A DNA stretch of 64,000 nucleotides from contig QKWP01001110.1 in assembly GCA_003550325.1 (NCBI GenBank), forward strand, positions 67,358 through 131,357, in the 5' to 3' direction. Origin of the DNA: Gigaspora rosea. Taxonomy: Eukaryota; Glomeromycota; Glomeromycetes; Diversisporales; Gigasporaceae. The position numbers were made by a program, and so were the translations under genes. Positions 35,993-48,381 of this stretch are shown here, one piece after another. The notes below the pieces were generated by a model, which saw only the letters and a list, made by a program, of their open reading frames with translations, had not been told where the DNA came from and made no database searches. The stretch's first letter is position 1; every line of letters begins with the position of its first letter.

Positions 35993-36203
35993 TTAAAAGT
36001 ATTTAGGAGCATATCCTGTTGGGTACAACGTATCTGGCATGTATAACATACGTACATACATACGTGCTAAATTATTAAAAGTATTAAATCCATATCGATT
36101 TATGTAAGCCACATACTCTTTGGTATTCGTTTCATAAACCAGGATTATGCACATGTTCAAATTCTCTAAACATTTATCAATGCTATTATAACATGATTCA
36201 CAT
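35993..36203 (-). CDS. Partial unknown gene, last exon
   Basis: About 70 open codons on the minus strand end at a TAA (35995-35993). The sequence has a Cys-x2-Cys...Cys start (CESCYNSIDKC) and a hydrophobic core. It ends with aromatic- and proline-rich YVAYINRYGFNTFNNLA and MPDTLYPTGYAPKYF. A plausible acceptor (CTAAG) lies just before 36203; no upstream exon was found. The composition looks like real protein, but the family is unknown to me. An internal Met would give a 55-residue form. Confidence 0.45.
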
Positions 36204-37639
36204 CTTAGATTTTAAATAAGCTGACATCTTGTATACTGTAAGTATATATGTTGATATTGTATTATACGTTGCAGAACTATAAATCGAAAATCAATGTTTA
36301 CAGTATGTACAGTAACCTGATTTAAGTGCAACGGATATCAAAAACGTAACTTTTAAAGGTGGACGGCACACGATGTTCTTTTAACATATAGTATAAGATG
36401 TTTTCAGATTTACATAGTAAAATTTTCAATTAAAAAAATATATTTCGACTGATACATATCACATTTTTTTTAAAATGTATATTATACAAATTGGTAAAAC
36501 GATATATAAAGCATAAATATTTTAACATAACTTTGTGAAATAAGGTTAAATTTTCTTTTTACCAAGTTTGGTGTCAATTCGTCGCACAATTAAGTCTGAA
36601 TAATATTTTTTAGAAAATAGGTAGTCAATTACAATCTATGTTCGAATGTAATTTATTAGATACTGTTATATATAACAATTTAATACTGTAATTATGATTT
36701 AATAAATAAATAAAAATATGCTTTATTCAAATAATTATTATTAATTAAAAAAAAAAAGCCTAAAAATGTATTACGATTACTGCAATATTGCAAATTTACA
36801 TGGGACTAGACATTTATTAGATGTGGCCATCCCAATGTAGCACATTTATAATTTAAAATATGGCAAGTATCGGATGATACGATGCGTAAGGCTATAACCT
36901 TCCGTGATTTTTGCTTTTTAGTATCGTAATCTTTTGGATTTTTTTTTTTTTCAAGATTTAGTTTTCAGGATGTTATACTTTTGGGGATTTTGATCCTTCA
37001 GAGTTTAGTGTATCGGAATTAAGTACCTTTGGGATTTTGATCTTCAGGGTCTTGACCCAAACCTCCTCAAAAATAACTTGCACAATCATAATCCGGGAAT
37101 TGGGCAACAATCGGGTGATTGTACATGTTATCTGCGATTTGCAAATTTTGCGATAAGTTGCATTAATTCGATAATAGTAATTTTGAAAATCGAAAATATT
37201 TAGTGTAAAATGGTACTAGAAATTCCAACTCATCAATATTATCGGGAATTTTTTTTAATTCATCATTAGAAATTATCACTTCACCTATTATTATCAATCG
37301 TTTTTGTTTTCACTTTTATAAATCATCTTTCCTAATATTAATTGTCGAAATGAAACTAAATTGCATTATCGCAATGAAATTTTTTTGCGTTATTTTGGTT
37401 CTTATTCTCAATGTTTATTTGACAACTGCCTCGCCTATTGAATCAAAGAAAAGACTCTCGATTTCGTAATTATATTAATTTGTGCTTTATAACTGATAAT
37501 AGTTGTTGTATTACGTATTTTTAAAGTTAATATTAATAATCTTTAAATTCTAATAGTGAATTAATGAAAAGAGAGTAATTATATTAATTATATTATATTA
37601 ATTTATTTGTTGCATTGCATTATTTTTAAAATTATTATT
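36204..37639. other. Gene-free stretch
   Basis: Nothing coding recognised. At 36826-36840, GGCCATCCCAATGTAG resembles the inverse of TACATTGGGGTGGCC at 32560-32575. GGGATTTTGATC words recur at 36977-37048. Confidence 0.5.
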
Positions 37640-38264
37640 AAGAATTTTTATATTATAATTTATTAAAATACAACCATGCATTCTTATATATCTAATGATA
37701 TATTTTTGTTAAATTATTAGTTGGTAAGTATAAACTTAATTATAAGTCATTATTTAACAATTTATGCAACTTTATTTAATAATATTTCTTTTAATAAATG
37801 TTTTTGTTAAATTATTAGCACGTAAGTAGAAGCTTGATTATAATTATTTTTAAAATTATTATTTGATACTTTATTTTTAATACTTTAATAAATGTTTTTG
37901 TTAAATTATTAGCTCGTAAGTAGAAGCTTGTTATAATTATTTTTAAAATTATTATTTGATAATTTATTTTTAATACTTTAATAAATGCTTTTTTTAAAAT
38001 TATTAGCACGTAAATATAAGCTTAATTATAATTATTTTTAAATTGTTATTTAATAATTTATATATTTTTATCACTAATAATATATATTTTAATAAATGTT
38101 TTTGTTAAATTATTAGCACGTAAGTATAAGCTTAGTTATAATTATTTTTAAAATTGCTATTTAAAAATTTATATATCTTTATCACTAATAATATATATTT
38201 TAAATGTTTTTGTTAAATTATTAGTGTGTAAGTATAAGCTTAATTACAATTACTTTTAAAATTA
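37640..38264. repeat. ~109-bp minisatellite, forward block (left)
   Basis: About six units in forward orientation (GTTTTTGTTAAATTATTAGC, then GTAAGTA.AAGCTT, then AATTATTTTTAAAATTATTA). It is the same satellite as 39852-43787 but in the opposite orientation. The last unit is cut at TTAAAATTA (38256-38264) by the element that follows. Confidence 0.92.
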
Positions 38265-39842
38265 GAAAAACCTTAGCCTAGACCCGGGTTTTACGTTAAA
38301 TAATATAAACCTCATAGAGGTTTATATTAAAATTTTTTTTATAGAAAATCCTTAACCTATGCCCGTGCACCCCTATATGCATAAGATCATCAAGATAAGT
38401 TTTTTTTGATTTTGTTTGATTTTTCGTTCTTTTTTTTTTTCTTTCGTTCTTTTTTTTTTTTCTTTCGTTTGTTTTTTTTTGTTTATTTTGGTTTAACTTT
38501 TTTTCTTTTTTCTTTTTTAGCTACCGTCGTTGGTGTCATCGCGGGTTTCGTCGCAGGTGTCGTCATTGGTGTCGTAGCAGGTGTCGTTGTTGGTGTCGTC
38601 TTAATTGTCGTCGTTGGTGTCGTCGCTAATGGGAGAAGTGGTCTTGCATAACTCTTGTGGAATGGTCGTCTGTGGCTCTTCGGCGTTCTTTTGGAATAAT
38701 ACGTTTCTCCGACTTGTGAATAGTGTTCTCGTACGTTTTTCGGGTGAGTGGTCTTGTATGTTTCTCCGGTAGGTGGTCTTGCACGTTTTTCCGTTCGCGT
38801 GGCTTCGTGTGTTTTCTGGAATGATTCTGTTTTTTTTTTATATTCGAAATTAATAATTCTTTTTACTTTTTTAGATGTTCTTCTTACATATAGGCCTTGT
38901 TTCGTTTCGTTGGGTTCGTGGAAGGCGTTCTTTTGTTAGGTGGTCTTGTAAGTTTTTCTGTTAGTTGGCCTCGTATTTCTCCGTTAGGTGAGTTGTCTTG
39001 TTGTTTTCTTTGTTTTTTTTTTTATACTAGTATATTAACTAGTTTTTACTTTATATTGTGCTGCCATCGTTTATGTTCGCATCGTCTTCGATTTCAATGG
39101 TGTGGTCGTTTTTTTGGTGCTGTGTATCGTCATTTCTTGGTGTTTTGCCGCTGCTTCGGGTGTGCCGTATATCATCGTTTCTTGGTGTTGTAGTTGCTGT
39201 GTACGTCATTTCTTGGTGCTGTGCGTTGCTTTGGGTGCTGTGTATCGTCGTTTCTTGGTGTTGTGCGTTGTTTTGGGTGTGCCGTATATAGTCGTTTCTT
39301 TTGTATTCGATTCTGTCCTTTTTTTTATAACAGTATAATAAAAAAAAATTTGTAATTTCGTGTAAAAAGCTTGAAAAATTTTGGTGTTGTGCGTTGTTTT
39401 GGGTGCGCCATATATTGGTGTCGTGCGTTGCTTTGGGTGCGCTCGTTTTTTTTGTGTTCGATTCTGTCCCTAAAAAACATAAAAAAAAAAAATAAGGTAA
39501 TTTTGTGTAAAAGACTTGGAAATTTTGGTATCCCGTGATCGAATTTAAACCCTATAAATAAAATTTTTTTTAAAAATTTTTTTTTATTTTTTTGTATTTT
39601 TGTTATAAAAATATGGTGTCCGGAGACTTTCTTTTTTTTTGATGAACTATCGGTCACGCGACCAAATTTGATTGGCCGATCATGGGGTCGCATGGCGAGG
39701 GTCACTGCCAAATTTATATTTGTCATGTGATTAAATTTGATTGGTTAGATATGGGGTCTAGAATTAAATTAATAGTCTTAATGTAGACCTCTTTGGGGTT
39801 TAGGTTATTAGTGTAAACCCCGGGTCTATGATAAGACTACTC
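38265..39842 (+). mobile_element. MULE-like TIR element, copy A (1578 bp)
   Basis: The ends GAAAAACCTTAGCC.TAGACCC and GGGTCTATGATAAGACTACTC are imperfect inverted repeats. Copy B at 43797-45358 is the same element inverted, nearly identical by eye. The 9-bp words next to copy A differ (TTAAAATTA left, TTTAATAAA right). Each has its partner beside copy B, as explained by inversion between the copies. Nine-base duplications and G-starting long termini suggest Mutator-like. No transposase is visible. The interior is repetitive: poly-T tracts, a (GTCGTTGGT)n-type tract at 38522-38630, and ~30- and ~50-bp repeats. Confidence 0.9.
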
Positions 39843-39851
39843 TTTAATAAA

Positions 39852-42800
39852 AACATTTATTAAAATATATATTATTAAAGATAAATTTTCAAATAATAAT
39901 TTTAAAAAAATTAAATTAAGCTTATACTTACACTCTAATTATTTAACAAGAGCATTTATTAAGATATATATTATTAAAAACAAAAATATATAAATTATTA
40001 AATAATAATTTTAAAAATAATTATAATTAAACTTATACATACTTCTAATAATTTTTTTTTTAAATGTTAAAGGTGAGACCTTGCTTTTATCTTACTTCTA
40101 ATAATTTAACAAGTACTCATTAGAATATATTATTAAAAACCAAAGTATATATAATAATTTTAAAAATAATTTTAATTAAACTTATATTTACTTTCTAATA
40201 ATTTAGCAAAAGCATTTATTAGAATATATATTATTAAAAATTAAGATATATAAATTATCAAATAATAATTTAAAAGTAATCATAATTAAGCTTATACTTA
40301 AAATTATTATAATTAGCTTATACCTACATGCTAATAATTTAACAAAAGCATTTATTAGAATATATAATTAGAAATAAAGATGTATAAATTATCAAATAAT
40401 AATTTTAAAATTATTATAACTTACGTGCTAATAATTTAACAAAATCATTATTAGAATATATAATTAGAAATAAAATATATAAATTATCAAATAATAATTT
40501 TAAAATTATCATTAAGCTTATACTTACATACTAATAATTTAGCAAAAGCATTTATTAGAATATATTATTAGAAATAAAGATGTATAAATTATCAAATAAT
40601 AATTTTACAATTATTATAATTAAGCTTATACTTACCAGCTAATAATTTAACAAAAGCATTTATTAGAATATATAATTAGAAATAAAGATATATAAATTAT
40701 CAAATAATAATTTTAAAATTATTAATTTTAAACTTATTATAATTAAGCTTATACTTATGACAAGAGGCAATACTTTTATTAAAATATATATTATTAAAAA
40801 TATAAATATATTAAAAATAAAGATACTGTATATAAATTATCAAATAATTTTAAAAATTATAATTAAGCTTTTACTTACGGGCTAACAATTTAAAAAATAT
40901 TTATCAAAATTTATTAAATAACAATTTTAATAATAACTATAATTAAATCTATACTTACTCACTAATAATTTAACAAAAATATTTATTAAAATATATAATA
41001 TTAAATAACAATTTTAATAATAACTATAATTAAATCTATACTTACTCTCTAATAATTTAACAAAAATATTTATCAAATATATTATTAAAAATAAAGATAC
41101 TGTATATAATTTATTAAATAACAATTTTAATAATAACTATAATTAAATCTATACTTACCTACTAATAATTTAACAAAAATATTTATTAAAATATATATTA
41201 ATTAGAAATAAATAATCAACTAATAATTTTAAAAATAATTACAATTTATTTATACTTACCAACTAATAATTTAACAAAAATATTTATAAAATATATATTA
41301 TTAGAAATAAAAATATATAAATTTCCAAATAATAATTTTAAAAACAATTACAATTTATCTATACCTACCAACTAATAATTACAAAAATATTTATCAAATA
41401 TATATTATTAGAAATAAATTATCAAATAATAATTTTTAAAAATAATTACAATTTATTTATACTTACCAACTAATAATTTAACAAAAATATTTATTAAAAT
41501 ATACGTTGTTAGAAATAAAAATTTATAAAAATAATTATAATTAAGCTTGTACTTACCAACTAATAATTTAATTAAAGCATTTATTTAATACATAACTATA
41601 TAAATTATTAAATAAAATTTTAAAAATAATTATGATTAAGCTTTTACTTACAAGCTAATAATTTAACAAAAGCATTTTTAAATATATTATTAGAAATAAA
41701 TTATAAAATAATTTTAAAAATAAATATAATTAAGTTTATACTTACCATCTAATAATTTAATAAAAGATTTATTAAAATATATATTATTATATAAAAATAA
41801 AATATATAAATTATTAAACAACAATTTTAAAATTAAATTTACATCATACTTACTTGCTAATAATTTAACAAATATTTATTAAAATATATATTATTAAAAA
41901 TAAATAATCAAGCAGTAATTTTAAAAATTAAATTAACAAAAGCATTTATTAAAAATATATATTATTAGAAATAAAGATATACAAATTATTAAACAACAAT
42001 TTTAAAAACAATTATATTTAAGCTTATACTTACCCACTAATAATTTAACAAAAGTATTTATTAAAATATATATTATTAGAAATAAAAATATATATTAACT
42101 AACAATTTTAAAAGTATTTATAATTAAGTTTATATTTACCATCTAATAGTTTAACAAAAAAATTTATTAAAATATATTATTAGAAATAGAATATATTAAT
42201 AATTAAATAGCTATTTTAAAAATAATTGTAATTAAGCTTATACTTACTCACTAATAATTTAACAAAAGCATTTATTATAAAAATATATGTTGTTAAAAAA
42301 TAAAGACATATAAATTATTAAATAATAATTTTAAAAATAATTATAATTAAGTTTTATATTTACCAACTGATAATTTAACAAAAAAGTATTAAAATATATA
42401 TAAAGTGTTTTTGATTTATTAAAATAAATTGTTTAATAATAATTTTAAAAACAATTATAATTAAGTTTATACTTACTCACTAATAATTTAACAAAAGTAT
42501 TTATTAAAATTTATATTATTAAAAATAAAGGTATTCAGATATTAGACAATAATTTTAAAAATAAACTTATACTTACCAACTAATAATTGACAAAAATATT
42601 TATTAAAATATATATATTATTAAAAATAAATTATCAAATAATAATTTTACAAACAATTATAATCAAGCTTCTACTTACGCACTAATAATTTAACAAAAAC
42701 ATTTATTAGAAATGAAAGATATAAAATCATTAAACAACAATTTTAAAAATAAGTTTATACTTACTCGCTAATAATTTAACAAAAATATTTATTAAAATAT

Positions 42801-43787
42801 ACATTATTAAAAATAAATTATCAAATAATAATTTTAAAAATAAAATTAACAATAGCATTTATAAAAATATATATTATTAGAAATATAATTAAACAATAAT
42901 TTAAAATTAAGTTATACTTACGGGCTAATAATTTAAAAAATATTTATTAAAATGTATATTACTAAAAATAAATTATCAAATAATAATTTTAAAAATAATT
43001 ATAATTAAGCTTATAATTACCAACTAATAATTTAAGAAAAGCATTTATTAAAATATATATTATTAGTAATAAAACTATACAAATTATAATTAAAATTATA
43101 CTCGCCACTAATTTAACATAAATATTTTTAAAATAAATATTATTAAAAATAAAGATATATAAATTATCAAATAATAATTTTAAAATAATTATAATTAAGC
43201 TTATACTTACAGGCTAATAATTTAACAAAAGTATTTATCAAAATAAATATTATTAAAAATAAAGGTATGTAAATTATCAAATAATAATTTTAAAAATAAT
43301 TATAATTAAGCTTTTACTTACGGGCTAATAATTTAAAAAATATTTATTAAAATTTATAAATAATAATTTTAAAAATAATTATAATTAAGCTTATACTTAC
43401 CCGCTAATAATTTAACAAAAGTATTTATTAAAATATATATTATTAAAATAAAGTTATATAAATAATCAAGTAATAATTTAAAATAATTATAATTAAGCTT
43501 ACCAACTAATAATTTAAAAAAAGAGTTATTAAAATATATATATTAGAAATATAACGTATGAATCATCAAACAATAATTTTAAAAATAATTATAATCAGGC
43601 TTATACTTACAGGCTAATAATTTAACAAAGGCATTTATTAGAATATATAATAATTAAGAATAAAGATGCGTAATAATCAAATAATAATTTTAAATCTATA
43701 ATAAAGCTTATGCTTACAGGCTAATAATTTAACAAAAAGCATTTATTATATATTATTAAAAATAAAAACGCATAAATTATCAAATAA
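39852..43787. repeat. ~109-bp minisatellite, reversed block (~36 units)
   Basis: About 36 units averaging 109 bp, each with CTAATAATTTAACAAAA, TATATTATTA.AAATAAA, AATAATTTTAAAAATAATTA and AAGCTTATACTTAC. Units are diverged, with deletions. Orientation is opposite to the blocks on both sides (37640-38264 and 45368 onward). No gene. Confidence 0.93.
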
Positions 43788-43796
43788 TAATTTTAA

Positions 43797-45358
43797 GAGT
43801 AGTCTTATCATAGACCCGGGGTTTACACTAATAACCTAAACCCCAAAGAGGTCTACATTAAGACTATTAATTTAATCCTAGACCCCATATCTAACCAATC
43901 AAATTTAATCATATGACAAATATAAATTTGGCAGTGACCCTCGCCATGCCGACCCCATGATGGGCCAATCAAATTCGGTCGCGTGACCGATAGTTTATCA
44001 AAAAAAAAGAAAGTCTCCGGACACCATATTTTTATAACAAAAATACAAAAAAATAAAAAAAAATTTTTAAAAAAAAATTTATTTATAGGGTTTAAATTCG
44101 ATCACGGGATACCAAAATTTCCAAGTCTTTTACACGAAATTACCTAATTTTTTTTTTTTATGTTTTTTAGGGACAGAATCGAACACAAAAAAAACGAGCG
44201 CACCCAAAACAATGCACGACACCAATATATAGCGCACCCAAAACAACGCACAACACCAAAATTTTTCAAGCTTTTTACACGAAATTACATAATTTTTTTT
44301 TTATTATACTGTTATAAAAAAAAGGACAGAATCAAATACAAAAGAAATGACTATATACGGCACACCCAAAACAACGCACAACACCAAGAAACGACGATAC
44401 ACAGCACCCAAAGCAATGCACAGCACCAAGAAATGACGTACACGGCAACTACAACACCAAAAAACGATGATATACGGCACACCCGAAGCAGCGGCATAAC
44501 ACCATGAAATGACGATACACAGCACCAAAAAAACGACCACACCATTGAAATCGAAGACGATGCGAACATAAACGATGGCAGCACAATATAAAGTAAAAAC
44601 TAGTTAATATACTAGTATAAAAAAAAAACAAAGAAAACAACAAGACAACTCACCTAACAGAGAAATACGAGGTCAACTAACAGAAAAACTTACAAGACCA
44701 CCTAACAAAAGAACGCCTTCCACGAACCCAACGAAACGAAACAAGGCCTATATATAAGAAGAACATTTAAAAAAGTAAAAAGAATTATTAATTTCGAATA
44801 TCAAAAAAAAAAACAGAATCATTCCAGAAAACACACGAAGCCACGTGAATGGAAAAACGTGCAAGACCACCTACCGGAGAAACATACAAGACCACTCACC
44901 CGAAAAATGTACGAGAACACTATTCACAAGTTGGAGAAACGTATTATTCCAAAAGAACGCTGAAGAGCCACAGACGACCATTCCACAAGAGTTATGCAAG
45001 ACCACTTCTCCCATTAGCGACAACACCAACGACGACAATTGAGACGACACCAACGACGACACCTGCTACAACACCAATGACGACACCTGCGACGAAACCC
45101 GCGATGACACCAACGACGGTAGCTAAAAAAGAAAAAAGAAAAAAAGTTAAACCAAAATAAACAAAAAAAAACAAACGAAAGAAAAAAAAAAAAGAACGAA
45201 AAATCAAACAAAATCAAAAAAAACTTATCTTGATGATCTTATGCATATAGGGGTGCACGGGCATAGGTTAAGGATTTTCTATAAAAAAAATTTTAATATA
45301 AACCTCTATGAGGTTTATATTATTTAACGTAAAACCCGGGTCTAGGCTAAGGTTTTTC
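43797..45358 (-). mobile_element. MULE-like TIR element, copy B (1562 bp)
   Basis: Inverted copy of the element at 38265-39842. Flanking 9-mers are TAATTTTAA (43788-43796) and TTTATTAAA (45359-45367). These are the reverse complements of the 9-mers left and right of copy A respectively. In this strand a frame at 44849-45160 (103 codons) encodes a basic region followed by a Thr/Pro repeat (ATTPTTT-like). It could be a short low-complexity protein, but the repeat also keeps the other frames open, so I do not call it a gene. Confidence 0.9.
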
Positions 45359-45367
45359 TTTATTAAA

Positions 45368-46040
45368 TTATTAGCAAGTATAAGTAGGGATAAGCGAATA
45401 TTGGTAATTTTAAAATCAATTTTAAAAAATCAATTTTGTTATAAAAATTGATTTTGAAATTAAAATCGATATTGGTAAAGTAATCATATTATATTCTTAT
45501 TTATAATTTATTATATGTATTATAGTATTATATGTTTTATTTTATATTATTTATTATTTATAAATAAATATATATATTTATATTATATTATTATATAAAT
45601 CTAAATACAGTAAATAAAATTTTAATTTATATAAAAACAAATAAATTGATTAATTAAAAGTACCAGTATTATTATAATATAATTAATTATTTTAGTTTTT
45701 AGTCATTTATTTATAATCAATATTAGTATTAAGTAAATAAATCTATATTCAAGATTAAATCTATTAAAGTAACATCCTTAATTTAGCATGTTCTAATTGA
45801 AATGCCTAATTAATCTTAATAAATCAATTTTAAAAGTTAAAATTGATTAATTAATTTTTTTTTAACTAATAAATCAATTAATCGGTCAAAATAATCAATT
45901 ATAAAATCGATTTTTGATTCAAAATCAATTTCTATCCCTAAGTATAAGCTTATTTTTAAAATTGTTATCTAATAATTTGTATGTTCTTATTTCAAATAAT
46001 ATATATTTTAATAAATACTTTTGTTAAATTAGCTAAAATT
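45368..46040. repeat. Minisatellite remnant, forward block (right)
   Basis: Forward-orientation fragments (ATTATTAGCAAGTATAAG at 45368; AAGTATAAGCTTATTTTTAAAATTG and TTTTAATAAATACTTTTGTTAAATTA near 45945-46035) lie around an unrelated AT-rich segment with repeated AAAATCAATTTT words (45405-45475, 45825-45925). Confidence 0.8.
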
Positions 46041-46252
46041 ATATAATAAAGCAAATTCATAATTTGTAATAACAATACAATATTGTTATAAATATTTGTT
46101 ATATAAAATTTTGTTTTTTTTTTATCTTTGTTTCTGAATAACACCTTTATTTCTAACTTGATTTTTTATCATAATATTTTTTATTTATATTTTTTATTAA
46201 GCATATATATTATCAAAAAAAAGAAACAGCGTAATTTTTAGGTAATTACTAG

Positions 46253-46334
46253 TGATTTCTGATTTCTTAAAAACTACTCTGATATCACGATATAAAATTG
46301 TCATATCAGAGTTATTTTAAAAATTCAGAAATCA
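46253..46334. repeat. 82-bp inverted repeat
   Basis: TGATTTCTGATTTCTTAAAA.ACTCTGATATCA pairs with its near-complement TATCAGAGTTATTTTAAAAA.TTCAGAAATCA; likely a small foldback element. Confidence 0.8.
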
Positions 46335-46802
46335 TCAAACCCCAATAAATCATTGTATTATATTTTTTGTGAATTTCATATCCTAGCAGATCACATGGCA
46401 ATAATATAAACTGCTATCTTTTATAGTGTTGCTAAGTAGCTGTATTTTGTACTAGTTTATATATATATAAAAAATTAGAACTTCACTTTGATTTCTGTTT
46501 AGACTTTTCCTTTGAAATGAACTTTAGTAATTTTAGTACAAATATACAATAATTATTGGCCAGAGCGTAGCGACGGACATTTAGTGTTTATGCATGGTGA
46601 TATAAAAGTTACGTTTTTGATGTGGTTTGATCTAAAAAAATTACTTTTTTGATTTTTTTTATATCAATTACATAAAATTAGATCAGAACCACAATTTGGA
46701 AATTTTTTGTCCGTCCCCACGTGTGTCGCGTAAAAAAAAAATCTCTGATAAAAAAAAAATCAACAAACAGACCTGCCAATTAAATAATTTTATTACTCTA
46801 CA

Positions 46803-47070
46803 CAAGTATGCGTTCTCTTTACCATTTTCTCTTCAAAATACAGTATACTATTTTGCAGATCTGGGTCTTTTATATACTTTTTTAAAACTGTTAAAATGTA
46901 AGTGACCCGAGGTTTTATATATTACTCAAATACAGCCTTTTTAAAATATATAGATCTGTAGATTATGCAAGTATGCGTTCTCTTTAACATTTTTCTCTTT
47001 AAAATATAGATAAGATCTGGGTCTTTTATATGCTTTTAAAACTGTTGAAATGTAAGTGACCCGAGTTTTT
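46803..47070. repeat. ~110-bp direct duplication
   Basis: CAAGTATGCGTTCTCTTTA through AAATGTAAGTGACCCGAG occurs at 46803-46914 and 46968-47070 with small indels. Confidence 0.9.
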
Positions 47071-47205
47071 ATATATAGTTATTTCCAATTTACAGTACTG
47101 TGGTAATACTTTACTGATCACGCTATAACGAAAATATATAGATCTTTTTCGCACCTAATTTAATTAACTTATATTTCAGCCTTTGTCATATAATATAGGA
47201 ATGTA

Positions 47206-47275
47206 CAAGCCTGTCTAAACCCTCTTTCCTTTAAATCGGNAAGCCTGTCTAAACCCTCTTTTCTTTAAATCAAAG
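47206..47275. other. Assembly join: N flanked by a repeated 34-mer
   Basis: AAGCCTGTCTAAACCCTCTT plus TTAAATC occurs on both sides of the only N (47240). The two sides probably are the same genomic bases, left unmerged between contigs. Confidence 0.85.
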
Positions 47276-48381
47276 CCAATTTAGTAAGTATTTAATAAGT
47301 ATATACATGTGTTACTGGAGTGACCAAAACTATGTTAGAGTATTAGTAATTTTACTATAATCGAATTTTATCAACGATTTTTTTGTTTGTACTTATTGTA
47401 CGAATTTTTAATAAATTTACATATTCTATTAGTTGGACGCCTAAAATTTACATATTAACATAAAATATTCGAACATAAATTTGGTTTTGAAACTTTGTAG
47501 ACGTTTTGTAAAATTTTCCAAGCAATTCCTTGTCTTTTTAATGAGTTGAATCGTTTTGAAACCGATAATTTTTTAATATTACCGTTATTAGTATAAGCTA
47601 TAGTAAAATTATTAGCTAGACACTTATAAACAAATTAGATTTAAATAATGTATATTATATACTGTATTATTAAATATATACAGTACAACTATTATATATT
47701 ATATTAAAATAATTAATTAGTTTTATTTAAAAATTTGAATTTTAAAATATTTTCGCTCCAGCCTCACAATGCTATGCATTAGTCTAGTATAATTAAATCT
47801 ATCTAGTCTAAATATTTTAGAATTACTTCAATTATGCATATGTCTGTTTGACTTTAAATCAAGAATATAACCAACAAATACAATATTCTCAAATCATTTT
47901 TACTTTAAAATATGGCAAAAATAAAATAGCAACCTGTCGCTATGCGACTCCTTTAAGATTAGCCAATCATTTTTAGACTTTATATTGTGATTATCATGAT
48001 CTTCATTACTTATAATAGTCTTATTAACTATTCGCATATCTTGAAGCGCACTGTTCAATAAAAAAGGGAGAAATCTCTAAAATCAATTTGACCAGATTTA
48101 TAAAGAGATTTTTCCTTTTCTATGCACCCAGTTTCTGATTGTGTTCCAAAAGTATTTTGTTTTTGGTAAAACGTGCATAAATTATATGTTGGCTTAATTC
48201 TAAAATTTCTATAATCGCTATGCAATAAATGCGTAATGAAACAAAAAAAAAGACAAATCTTAAATAGCAAAATAAGAAATAACAAAAAAAAATCCAATAG
48301 TGAAACAAAAGCAAAAAAGAAATTAGCCCTTTTTATTTAAACAAAAATTTATTTTATATCTTAGAACCTTTGACCTTGAAT

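Larger units (their letters stand above)
46041..48381. other. Gene-free stretch with duplications
   Basis: No gene recognised. A loose inverted repeat lies at 46566-46720 (GACGGACATTT with TTTTGTCCGTC). The minus-strand frames at 48055-48314 are aromatic-rich and unconvincing. The sub-features are listed separately. Confidence 0.5.

Noticed and set aside
35993..36203. Assignment of the small exon to an HMG-box family
   Set aside because: Aromatic content suggested it at first, but the defining residues are not visible, so it is left as unknown.
38406..38651. Val/Gly-rich hydrophobic frame resembling a membrane protein (also at 44992-45207, minus)
   Set aside because: It is the reading of a GTCGTTGGT-type simple repeat plus poly-T and is present in several frames; there is no independent evidence of a gene.
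39058..39338. Overlapping Cys/Val-rich frames
   Set aside because: They come from a ~50-bp tandem repeat open in more than one frame and on the mirrored copy.
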